A stretch of DNA of 64,000 bases. Source: Heracleum sosnowskyi (lineage: Eukaryota > Streptophyta > Magnoliopsida > Apiales > Apiaceae). Of the stretch, positions 53,203 to 64,000 are shown in pieces. A model generated the notes under the pieces. It searched no databases, was not told the DNA's origin, and saw only the letters and a program-made list of their open reading frames with translations. The DNA is taken from the NCBI GenBank assembly GCA_030848705.1, contig CM061238.1, positions 61,047,133 through 61,111,132 on the forward strand. Direction: 5' to 3'. Position numbers and translations under genes: made by a program. Every line of letters starts with the position of its first letter. Within the stretch, counting starts at the first letter, position 1.

Positions 53203-53538
53203 TCAAACTACGAGAAAATATCCACAAAATGGCCCGCTTCAATTTTTTCCCATTTTCCATGTATAGCTCCCTTTATAGGTAAACGTAATCGGGCGTCCCC
53301 TGGTATGTGCTCCGATTCAGGCACAGACAGCTTCAAATGAAGTTTTCTGCAATTCTATAAACCCATAGGGTCAAACTACGAGAAAATATCCACAAAATGG
53401 CCCGCTTCAATTTTTCCCCATTTTCCTTGTATAGCTCCCTTTAGAGGTAAACGTAATCGGGCGTCCCCTGGTATCTGCTCCGATCCAGGCACGGACAGCT
53501 CCAAATGAAGTTTTCTGTAATTCTATAAACCCATAGGG

Positions 53539-56500
53539 TCAAACTACGAGAAAATATCCACAAAATGACCTGCTTCAATTTTTCCCCATTTTCCTTGTAC
53601 AGCTCCCTTTAGAGGTAAACGTAATCGGGCGTCCCCTGGTATCTGCTCCGATTCAGGCACGGACAGCTCCAAATGAAGTCTTCTGTAATTCTATAAATCC
53701 ATAGGGTCAAACTACGAGAAAATATACACAAAATGTCCCGCTTCAATTTCCCCCCATTTTCCTTGTATAGCTCCCTTTAGAGGTAAACGTAATCGGGCGT
53801 CCCCTGGTATCTGCTCCGATTCAGGCACAGACAGCTCCAAATGAAGTTTTCTGTAATTCTATAAACCCATAGGGTCAAACTACGAGAAAATATCCACAAA
53901 ATGGCCCGCTTCAATTTTCCCCCATTTTCCTTGTATAGCTCCCTTTAGAGGTAAACGTAATCGGGCGTCCCCTGGTATCTGCTCCGATTCAGGCACGGAC
54001 AACTCCAAATGAAGTTTTCTGTAATTCTATAAACCCATAGGGTCAAACTACGAGAAAATATCCACAAAATGGCCCGCTTCAATTTTCCCCCATTTTCCTT
54101 GTATAGCTCCCTTTAGAGGTAAACGTAATCGGGCGTCCCCTGGTATCTGCTCCGATTCAGGCACGGACAACTCCAAATGAAGTTTTCTGTAATTCTATAA
54201 ACCCATAGGGTCAAACTACGAGAAAATATCCACAAAATGGCCCGCTTCAATTTTTCCCCATTTTCCTTGTATAGCTCCCTTTATAGGTAAACGTAATCGG
54301 GCGTCCCCTGGTATCTGCTCCGATTCAGGCACGGACAGCTCCAAATGAAGTTTTCGGTAATTCTATAAACCCATATGGTCAAACTACGAGAAAATATCCA
54401 CAAAATGGCCCGCTTCAATTTTTTCCCATTTTCCATGTATAGCTCCCTTTATAGGTAAACGTAATCGGGCGTCCCCTGGTATGTGCTCCGATTCAGGCAC
54501 AGACAGCTTCAAATGAAGTTTTCTGCAATTCTATAAACCCATAGGGTCAAACTACGGGAAAATATCCACAAAATGGCCCGCTTCAATTTTTCCCCATTTT
54601 CCTTGTATAGCTCCCTTTAGAGGTAAACGTAATCGGGCGTCCCCTGGTATCTGCTCCGATCCAGGCACGGACAGCTCCAAATGAAGTTTTCTGTAATGCT
54701 ATAAACCCATAGGGTCAAACTACGAGAAAATATCCACAAAATGGCCTGCTTCAATTTTTCCCCATTTTCCTTGTACAGCTCCCTTTAGAGGTAAACGTAA
54801 TCGGGCGTCCCCTGGTATCTGCCCCGATTCAGGCACGGACAGCTCCAAATGAAGTTTTCTGTAATTCTGTAAATCCATAGGGTCAAACTACGAGAAAATA
54901 TACACAAAATGTCCCGCTTCAATTTCCCCCCATTTTCCTTGTATAGCTCCCTTTAGAGGTAAACGTAATCGGGCGTCCCCTGGTATCTGCTCCGATTCAG
55001 GCACGGACAGCTCCAAATGAAGTTTTCTGTAATTCTATAAACCCATAGGGTCAAACTACGAGAAAATATCCACAAAATGGCCCGCTTCAATTTTCCCCCA
55101 TTTTCCTTGTATAGCTCCCTTTAGAGGTAAACGTAATTGGGCGTCCCCTGGTATCTGCTCCGATTCAGGCACGGACAGCTCCAAATGAAGTTTTCTGTAA
55201 TTCTATAAACCCATAGGGTCAAACTACGAGAAAATATCCACAAAATGGCCTGCTTCAATTTTTCCCCATTTTCCTTGTACAGCTCCCTTTAGAGGTAAAC
55301 GTAATCGGGCGTCCCCTGGTATCTGCTCCGATTCAGGCACGGACAGCTCCAAATGAAGTCTTCTGTAATTCTATAAATCCATAGGGTCAAACTACGAGAA
55401 AATATACACAAAATGTCCCGCTTCAATTTCCCCCCATTCTCCTTGTATAGCTCCCTTTAGAGGTAAACGTAATCGGGCGTCCCCTGGTATCTGCTCCGAT
55501 TCAGGCACGGACAGCTCCAAATGAAGTTTTCTGTAATTCTATAAACCCATAGGGTCAAACTACGAGAAAATATCCACAAAATGGCCCGCTTCAATTTTCC
55601 CCCATTTTCCTTGTATAGCTCCCTTTAGAGGTAAACGTAATCGGGCGTCCCCTGGTATCTGCTCCGATTCAGGCACGGACAGCTCCAAATGAAGTTTTCT
55701 GTAATTCTATAAACCCATAGGGTCAAACTACGAGAAAATATCCACAAAATGGCCCGCTTCAATTTTCCCCCATTTTCCTTGTATAGCTCCCTTTAGAGGT
55801 AAACGTAATCGGGCGTCCCCTGGTATCTGCTCCGATTCAGGCACGGACAGCTCCAAATGAAGTTTTCTGTAATTCTATAAACCCATAGGGGCAAACTACG
55901 AGAAAATATCCACAAAATGGCCCGCTTCAATTTTTCCCCATTTTCCTTGTATAGCTCCCTTTATAGGTAAACGTAATCGGGCGTCCCCTGGTATCTGCTC
56001 CGATTCAGGCACGGACAGCTCCAAATGAAGTTTTCGGTAATTCTATAAACCCATATGGTCAAACTACGAGAAAATATCCACAAAATGGCCCGCTTCAATT
56101 TTTTCCCATTTTCCATGTATAGCTCCCTTTATAGGTAAACGTAATCGGGCGTCCCCTGGTATGTGCTCCGATTCAGGCACAGACAGCTTCAAATGAAGTT
56201 TTCTGCAATTCTATAAACCCATAGGGCCAAACTACGAGAAAATATCCACAAAATGGCCCGCTTCAATTTTTCCCCATTTTCCTTGTATAGCTCCCTTTAG
56301 AGGTAAACGTAATCGGGCGTCCCTTGGTATCTGCTCCGATTCAGGCACGGACAGCTCCAAATGAAGTTTTCGGTAATTCTATAAACCCATATGGTCAAAC
56401 TACGAGAAAATATCCACAAAATGGCCCGCTTCAATTTTTTCCCATTTTCCATGTATAGCTCCCTTTATAGGTAAACGTAATCGGGCGTCCCCTGGTATCT

Positions 56501-57374
56501 GCTCCGATTCAGGCACGGACAGCTCCAAATGAAGTCTTCTGTAATTCTATAAATCCATAGGGTCAAACTACGAGAAAATATACACAAAATGTCCCGCTTC
56601 AATTTCCCCCCATTTTCCTTGTATAGCTCCCTTTAGAGGTAAACGTAATCGGGCGTCCCCTGGTATCTGCTCCGATTCAGGCACGGACAGCTCCAAATGA
56701 AGTTTTCGGTAATTCTATAAACCCATATGGTCAAACTACGAGAAAATATCCACAAAATGGCCCGCTTCAATTTTTTCCCATTTTCCATGTATAGCTCCCT
56801 TTATAGGTAAGCGTAATCGGGCGTCCCCTGGTATGTGCTCCGATTCAGGCACAGACAGCTTCAAATGAAGTTTTCTGCAATTCTATAAACCCATAGGGTC
56901 AAACTACGAGAAAATATCCACAAAATGGCCCGCTTCAATTTTTCCCCATTTTCCTTGTATAGCTCCCTTTAGAGGTAAACGTAATCGGGCGTCCCCTGGT
57001 ATCTGCTCCGATCCAGGCACGGACAGCTCCAAATGAAGTTTTCTATAATTCTATAAACCCATAGGGTCAAACTACGAGAAAATATCCACAAAATGACCTG
57101 CTTCAATTTTTCCCCATTTTCCTTGTACAGCTCCCTTTAGAGGTAAACGTAATCGGGCGTCCCCTGGTATCTGCTCCGATTCAGGCACGGACAGCTCCAA
57201 ATGAAGTCTTCTGTAATTCTATAAATCCATAGGGTCAAACTACGAGAAAATATACACAAAATGTCCCGCTTCAATTTCCCCCCATTTTCCTTGTATAGCT
57301 CCCTTTAGAGGTAAACGTAATCGGGCGTCCCCTGGTACAAATGAAGTTTTCTGTAATTCTATAAACCCATAGGG
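53539..57374. repeat. Long HOR, round 1 (23 monomers, 3836 bp)
   Basis: Opens with an aaaatgacctgc monomer and runs through the cggacaactcc pair, the acggg unit and the cattctcc unit to a 140-bp truncated monomer. The same order restarts at 57375. Confidence 0.83.
57235..57374. repeat. Truncated 140-bp monomer
   Basis: Twenty-eight bases are missing after ctggta, giving ctggtacaaatgaag. No microhomology is evident at the junction. This is the largest deletion in the window and is unique, suggesting a recent event or an assembly or consensus error. Confidence 0.9.
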
Positions 57375-60300
57375 TCAAACTACGAGAAAATATCCACAAA
57401 ATGACCTGCTTCAATTTTTCCCCATTTTCCTTGTACAGCTCCCTTTAGAGGTAAACGTAATCGGGCGTCCCCTGGTATCTGCTCCGATTCAGGCACGGAC
57501 AGCTCCAAATGAAGTCTTCTGTAATTCTATAAATCCATAGGGTCAAACTACGAGAAAATATACACAAAATGTCCCGCTTCAATTTCCCCCCATTTTCCTT
57601 GTATAGCTCCCTTTAGAGGTAAACGTAATCGGGCGTCCCCTGGTATCTGCTCCGATTCAGGCACGGACAGCTCCAAATGAAGTTTTCTGTAATTCTATAA
57701 ACCCATAGGGTCAAACTACGAGAAAATATCCACAAAATGGCCCGCTTCAATTTTCCCCCATTTTCCTTGTATAGCTCCCTTTAGAGGTAAACGTAATCGG
57801 GCGTCCCCTGGTATCTGCTCCGATTCAGGCACGGACAACTCCAAATGAAGTTTTCTGTAATTCTATAAACCCATAGGGTCAAACTACGAGAAAATATCCA
57901 CAAAATGGCCCGCTTCAATTTTCCCCCATTTTCCTTGTATAGCTCCCTTTAGAGGTAAACGTAATCGGGCGTCCCCTGGTATCTGCTCCGATTCAGGCAC
58001 GGACAACTCCAAATGAAGTTTTCTGTAATTCTATAAACCCATAGGGTCAAACTACGAGAAAATATCCACAAAATGGCCCGCTTCAATTTTTCCCCATTTT
58101 CCTTGTATAGCTCCCTTTATAGGTAAACGTAATCGGGCGTCCCCTGGTATCTGCTCCGATTCAGGCACGGACAGCTCCAAATGAAGTTTTCGGTAATTCT
58201 ATAAACCCATATGGTCAAACTACGAGAAAATATCCACAAAATGGCCCGCTTCAATTTTTTCCCATTTTCCATGTATAGCTCCCTTTATAGGTAAACGTAA
58301 TCGGGCGTCCCCTGGTATGTGCTCCGATTCAGGCACAGACAGCTTCAAATGAAGTTTTCTGCAATTCTATTAACCCATAGGGTCAAACTACGGGAAAATA
58401 TCCACAAAATGGCCCGCTTCAATTTTTCCCCATTTTCCTTGTATAGCTCCCTTTAGAGGTAAACGTAATCGGGCGTCCCCTGGTATCTGCTCCGATCCAG
58501 GCACGGACGGCTCCAAATGAAGTTTTCTGTAATTCTATAAACCCATAGGGTCAAACTACGAGAAAATATCCACAAAATGGCCTGCTTCAATTTTTCCCCA
58601 TTTTCCTTGTACAGCTCCCTTTAGAGGTAAACGTAATCGGGCGTCCCCTGGTATCTGCCCCGATTCAGGCACGGACAGCTCCAAATGAAGTTTTCTGTAA
58701 TTCTATAAATCCATAGGGTCAAACTACGAGAAAATATACACAAAATGTCCCGCTTCAATTTCCCCCCATTTTCCTTGTATAGCTCCCTTTAGAGGTAAAC
58801 GTAATCGGGCGTCCCCTGGTATCTGCTCCGATTCAGGCACGGACAGCTCCAAATGAAGTTTTCTGTAATTCTATAAACCCATAGGGTCAAACTACGAGAA
58901 AATATCCACAAAATGGCCCGCTTCAATTTTCCCCCATTTTCCTTGTATAGCTCCCTTTAGAGGTAAACGTAATCGGGCGTCCCCTGGTATCTGCTCCGAT
59001 TCAGGCACGGACAGCTCCAAATGAAGTTTTCTGTAATTCTATAAACCCATAGGGTCAAACTACGAGAAAATATCCACAAAATGGCCTGCTTCAATTTTTC
59101 CCCATTTTCCTTGTACAGCTCCCTTTAGAGGTAAACGTAATCGGGCGTCCCCTGGTATCTGCTCCGATTCAGGCACGGACAGCTCCAAATGAAGTCTTCT
59201 GTAATTCTATAAATCCATAGGGTCAAACTACGAGAAAATATACACAAAATGTCCCGCTTCAATTTCCCCCCATTCTCCTTGTATATCTCCCTTTAGAGGT
59301 AAACGTAATCGGGCGTCCCCTGGTATCTGCTCCGATTCAGGCACGGACAGCTCCAAATGAAGTTTTCTGTAATTCTATAAACCCATAGGGTCAAACTACG
59401 AGAAAATATCCACAAAATGGCCCGCTTCAATTTTCCCCCATTTTCCTTGTATAGCTCCCTTTAGAGGTAAACGTAATCGGGCGTCCCCTGGTATCTGCTC
59501 CGATTCAGGCACGGACAGCTCCAAATGAAGTTTTCTGTAATTCTATAAACCCATAGGGTCAAACTACGAGAAAATATCCACAAAATGGCCCGCTTCAATT
59601 TTCCCCCATTTTCCTTGTATAGCTCCCTTTAGAGGTAAACGTAATCGGGCGTCCCCTGGTATCTGCTCCGATTCAGGCACGGACAGCTCCAAATGAAGTT
59701 TTCTGTAATTCTATAAACCCATAGGGGCAAACTACGAGAAAATATCCACAAAATGGCCCGCTTCAATTTTTCCCCATTTTCCTTGTATAGCTCCCTTTAT
59801 AGGTAAACGTAATCGGGCGTCCCCTGGTATCTGCTCCGATTCAGGCACGGACAGCTCCAAATGAAGTTTTCGGTAATTCTATAAACCCATATGGTCAAAC
59901 TACGAGAAAATATCCACAAAATGGCCCGCTTCAATTTTTTCCCATTTTCCATGTATAGCTCCCTTTATAGGTAAACGTAATCGGGCGTCCCCTGGTATGT
60001 GCTCCGATTCAGGCACAGACAGCTTCAAATGAAGTTTTCTGCAATTCTATAAACCCATAGGGTCAAACTACGAGAAAATATCCACAAAATGGCCCGCTTC
60101 AATTTTTCCCCATTTTCCTTGTATAGCTCCCTTTAGAGGTAAACGTAATCGGGCGTCCCTTGGTATCTGCTCCGATTCAGGCACGGACAGCTCCAAATGA
60201 AGTTTTCGGTAATTCTATAAACCCATATGGTCAAACTACGAGAAAATATCCACAAAATGGCCCGCTTCAATTTTTTCCCATTTTCCATGTATAGCTCCCG

Positions 60301-61574
60301 TTATAGGTAAACGTAATCGGGCGTCCCCTGGTATCTGCTCCGATTCAGGCACGGACAGCTCCAAATGAAGTCTTCTGTAATTCTATAAATCCATAGGGTC
60401 AAACTACGAGAAAATATACACAAAATGTCCCGCTTCAATTTCCCCCCATTTTCCTTGTATAGCTCCCTTTAGAGGTAAACGTAATCGGGCGTCCCCTAGT
60501 ATCTGCTCCGATTCAGGCACGGACAGCTCCAAATGAAGTTTTCGGTAATTCTATAAACCCATATGGTCAAACTACGAGAAAATATCCACAAAATGGCCCG
60601 CTTCAATTTTTTCCCATTTTCCATGTATAGCTCCCTTTATAGGTAAACGTAATCGGGCGTCCCCTGGTATGTGCTCCGATTCAGGCACAGACAGCTTCAA
60701 ATGAAGTTTTCTGCAATTCTATAAACCCATAGGGTCAAACTACGAGAAAATATCCACAAAATGGCCCGCTTCAATTTTTCCCCATTTTCCTTGTATAGCT
60801 CCCTTTATAGGTAAACGTAATCGGGCGTCCCCTGGTATCTGCTCCGATTCAGGCACGGACAGCTCCAAATGAAGTTTTCGGTAATTCTATAAACCCATAT
60901 GGTCAAACTACGAGAAAATATCCACAAAATGGCCCGCTTCAATTTTTTCCCATTTTCCATGTATAGCTCCCTTTATAGGTAAACGTAATCGGGCGTCCCC
61001 TGGTATGTGCTCCGATTCAGGCACAGACAGCTTCAAATGAAGTTTTCTGCAATTCTATAAACCCATAGGGTCAAACTACGAGAAAATATCCACAAAATGG
61101 CCCGCTTCAATTTTTCCCCATTTTCCTTGTATAGCTCCCTTTAGAGGTAAACGTAATCGGGCGTCCCTTGGTATCTGCTCCGATTCAGGCACGGACAGCT
61201 CCAAATGAAGTTTTCGGTAATTCTATAAACCCATATGGTCAAACTACGAGAAAATATCCACAAAATGGCCCGCTTCAATTTTTTCCCATTTTCCATGTAT
61301 AGCTCCCTTTATAGGTAAACGTAATCGGGCGTCCCCTGGTATGTGCTCCGATTCAGGCACAGACAGCTTCAAATGAAGTTTTCTGCAATTCTATAAACCC
61401 ATAGGGTCAAACTACGAGAAAATATCCACAAAATGGCCCGCTTCAATTTTTCCCCATTTTCCTTGTATAGCTCCCTTTAGAGGTAAACGTAATCGGGCGT
61501 CCCCTGGTATCTGCTCCGATCCAGGCACGGACAGCTCCAAATGAAGTTTTCTGTAATTCTATAAACCCATAGGG
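57375..61574. repeat. Long HOR, round 2 (25 monomers, 4200 bp)
   Basis: Same opening and order as 53539, with four extra dimer-like monomers (60735-61406) and without the last two monomers of round 1. The u11 G unit is at 58383. Confidence 0.83.
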
Positions 61575-64000
61575 TCAAACTACGAGAAAATATCCACAAA
61601 ATGACCTGCTTCAATTTTTCCCCATTTTCCTTGTACAGCTCCCTTTAGAGGTAAACGTAATCGGGCGTCCCCTGGTATCTGCTCCGATTCAGGCACGGAC
61701 AGCTCCAAATGAAGTCTTCTGTAATTCTATAAATCCATAGGGTCAAACTACGAGAAATTATACACAAAATGTCCCGCTTCAATTTCCCCCCATTTTCCTT
61801 GTATAGCTCCCTTTAGAGGTAAACGTAATCGGGCGTCCCCTGGTATCTGCTCCGATTCAGGCACGGACAGCTCCAAATGAAGTTTTCTGTAATTCTATAA
61901 ACCCATAGGGTCAAACTACGAGAAAATATCCACAAAATGGCCCGCTTCAATTTTCCCCCATTTTCCTTGTATAGCTCCCTTTAGAGGTAAACGTAATCGG
62001 GCGTCCCCTGGTATCTGCTCCGATTCAGGCACGGACAACTCCAAATGAAGTTTTCTGTAATTCTATAAACCCATAGGGTCAAACTACGAGAAAATATCCA
62101 CAAAATGGCCCGCTTCAATTTTCCCCCATTTTCCTTGTATAGCTCCCTTTAGAGGTAAACGTAATCGGGCATCCCCTGGTATCTGCTCCGATTCAGGCAC
62201 GGACAACTCCAAATGAAGTTTTCTGTAATTCTATAAACCCATAGGGTCAAACTACGAGAAAATATCCACAAAATGGCCCGCTTCAATTTTTCCCCATTTT
62301 CCTTGTATAGCTCCCTTTATAGGTAAACGTAATCGGGCGTCCCCTGGTATCTGCTCCGATTCAGGCACGGACAGCTCCAAATGAAGTTTTCGGTAATTCT
62401 ATAAACCCATATGGTCAAACTACGAGAAAATATCCACAAAATGGCCCGCTTCAATTTTTTCCCATTTTCCATGTATAGCTCCCTTTATAGGTAAACGTAA
62501 TCGGGCGTCCCCTGGTATGTGCTCCGATTCAGGCACAGACAGCTTCAAATGAAGTTTTCTGCAATTCTATAAACCCATAGGGTCAAACTACGGGAAAATA
62601 TCCACAAAATGGCCCGCTTCAATTTTTCCCCATTTTCCTTGTATAGCTCCCCCTTTAGAGGTAAACGTAATCGGGCGTCCCCTGGTATCTGCTCCGATCC
62701 AGGCACGGACAGCTCCAAATGAAGTTTTCTGTAATTCTATAAACCCATAGGGTCAAACTACAAGAAAATATCCACAAAATGGCCTGCTTCAATTTTTCCC
62801 CATTTTCCTTGTACAGCTCCCTTTAGAGGTAAACGTAATCGGGCGTCCCCTGGTATCTGCCCCGATTCAGGCACGGACAGCTCCAAATGAAGTTTTCTGT
62901 AATTCTATAAATCCATAGGGTCAAACTACGAGAAAATATACACAAAATGTCCCGCTTCAATTTCCCCCCATTTTCCTTGTATAGCTCCCTTTAGAGGTAA
63001 ACGTAATCGGGCGTCCCCTGGTATCTGCTCCGATTCAGGCACGGACAGCTCCAAATGAAGTTTTCTGTAATTCTATAAACCCATAGGGTCAAACTACGAG
63101 AAAATATCCACAAAATGGCCCGCTTCAATTTTCCCCCATTTTCCTTGTATAGCTCCCTTTAGAGGTAAACGTAATCGGGCGTCCCCTGGTATCTGCTCCG
63201 ATTCAGGCACGGACAGCTCCAAATGAAGTTTTCTGTAATTCTATAAACCCATAGGGTCAAACTACGAGAAAATATCCACAAAATGGCCTGCTTCAATTTT
63301 TCCCCATTTTCCTTGTACAGCTCCCTTTAGAGGTAAACGTAATCGGGCGTCCCCTGGTATCTGCTCCGATTCAGGCACGGACAGCTCCAAATGAAGTCTT
63401 CTGTAATTCTATAAATCCATAGGGTCAAACTACGAGAAAATATACACAAAATGTCCCGCTTCAATTTCCCCCCATTCTCCTTGTATAGCTCCCTTTAGAG
63501 GTAAACGTAATCGGGCGTCCCCTGGTATCTGCTCCGATTCAGGCACGGACAGCTCCAAATGAAGTTTTCTGTAATTCTATAAACCCATAGGGTCAAACTA
63601 CGAGAAAATATCCACAAAATGGCCCGCTTCAATTTTCCCCCATTTTCCTTGTATAGCTCCCTTTAGAGGTAAACGTAATCGGGCGTCCCCTGGTATCTGC
63701 TCCGATTCAGGCACGGACAGCTCCAAATGAAGTTTTCTGTAATTCTATAAACCCATAGGGTCAAACTACGAGAAAATATCCACAAAATGGCCCGCTTCAA
63801 TTTTCCCCCATTTTCCTTGTATAGCTCCCTTTAGAGGTAAACGTAATCGGGCGTCCCCTGGTATCTGCTCCGATTCAGGCACGGACAGCTCCAAATGAAA
63901 TTTTCTGTAATTCTATAAACCCATAGGGGCAAACTACGAGAAAATATCCACAAAATGGCCCGCTTCAATTTTTCCCCATTTTCCTTGTATAGCTCCCTTT
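61575..64000. repeat. Long HOR, round 3 (cut by the window edge)
   Basis: Restarts with aaaatgacctgc and follows round 2 in order to the window end. Private changes include agaaattatacac at 61743, gggcatcccc at 62079, a two-base insertion (agctccccctttag) giving a 170-bp unit at 62583-62752, and actacaagaaa at 62753. The last 72 bases begin the 382nd monomer. Confidence 0.83.

Larger units (their letters stand above)
1..64000. repeat. Complex satellite DNA array, 168-bp monomer, 381 complete copies plus a 72-bp partial
   Basis: The same 168-bp unit recurs head-to-tail from the first base to the last, always in one orientation. Monomer starts can be followed from 1 to 63929, and every departure from 168 bp is accounted for by a located indel, so no unrelated sequence is embedded. 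Divergence between monomers is low, mostly a few substitutions at shared diagnostic positions. Unit length near one nucleosome, long uniform arrays and higher-order repeats are known properties of centromeric and other heterochromatic satellites; a centromeric role here is inference only. I do not recognise the family. The array continues beyond both edges. Confidence 0.98.
36604..64000. repeat. Array domain VII: long HORs of 14 to 25 monomers (163 units plus a partial)
   Basis: A recurring module order can be followed: acggg/gatccagg; ggcctgc/ttgtacag/ctgccccg; tacacaaaatgt; plain; ggcctgc/tcttctgt; tacacaaaatgt with cattctcc; plain; plain ending aggggc; gcaaac/tttatagg/ttcggt; attttttccc; and units with cggacaactcc. 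The acggg monomer starts at 37276, 39628, 42136, 44825, 47333, 51522, 54547, 58383 and 62583, giving intervals of 14, 15, 16, 15, 25, 18, 23 and 25 monomers. Length outliers are three 156-bp, three 169-bp, one 140-bp and one 170-bp units. Confidence 0.85.

Noticed and set aside
61758..61766. DnaA-box-like TTATACACA, and 8 of 9 matches (atatccaca) in most monomers
   Set aside because: The perfect match arises from one private A-to-T change in a eukaryotic-type satellite. No bacterial genes, AT-rich unwinding region or replication context is present.
1..64000. CRISPR array (regular direct repeats)
   Set aside because: There are no unique spacers: the whole 168-bp unit is repeated. Unit length, array length and HOR organisation are those of satellite DNA.
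1..64000. RNA polymerase III promoter (SINE or tRNA-derived repeat)
   Set aside because: The nearest B-box-like string, ggtcgaact in u3-G monomers, misses key positions; no A box, poly-A tail or target-site duplications are seen.
1..64000. Embedded transposon, LTR or inverted satellite block
   Set aside because: Monomer starts can be followed without a gap or strand change, and the length budget closes exactly with small indels only.

Overview
The whole 64 kb is one uninterrupted, head-to-tail satellite DNA array. By hand tiling from base 1 (phase chosen so that each unit begins tcaaactacg) I count 381 complete monomers, then 72 bases of a 382nd. The canonical monomer is 168 bp and about 44% GC. 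The base count closes: 381 x 168 minus a net 80 bases of indels, all located, gives 63,928. That leaves no room for a gene, transposon, tRNA, rRNA or unique spacer. All monomers face the same way, and neither edge of the window is an edge of the array. A complex satellite of nucleosome-scale unit length with higher-order repeats (HORs) points to a eukaryotic centromere, pericentromere or other heterochromatic block in a long-read assembly. I do not recognise the family and cannot say whether the host is plant, animal or other.

The array is a mosaic of seven domains, recognised by diagnostic variants. (I) 1-9071, 54 monomers: an 840-bp 5-mer HOR seen six times inside a 26-28-monomer segmental duplication. 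(II) 9072-12263, 19 monomers: weakly ordered. (III) 12264-21147, 53 monomers: a 12-mer HOR (about 2012 bp) built of 7-mer and 5-mer blocks, each block opened by a 166-bp monomer with a 2-bp deletion. (IV) 21148-24168, 18 monomers: contains a second copy of a domain II segment, so domain III looks like a nested expansion. (V) 24169-31392, 43 monomers: new monomer types begin abruptly; contains a near-perfect tandem 9-mer (1512 bp). (VI) 31393-36603, 31 monomers: dimer-like alternation, a 10-mer repeat and visible chimeric monomers. (VII) 36604-64000, 163 monomers plus the partial one: long HORs, from 14-mers (2352 bp) to 25-mers (about 4.2 kb), in tandem.

No protein-coding gene is supported. 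Every frame of the reverse strand is closed by stops within each monomer. The few 66-76-codon open stretches exist only where a 1-2 bp indel splices two frames, begin at TTG, and are copies of one another. What is worth attention is the array's evolution: nested expansion, tandem duplications with exact junctions, chimeric monomers marking unequal exchange, transitions at all seven CpGs of the consensus, and a pyrimidine tract whose T/C boundary moves while its length stays fixed.
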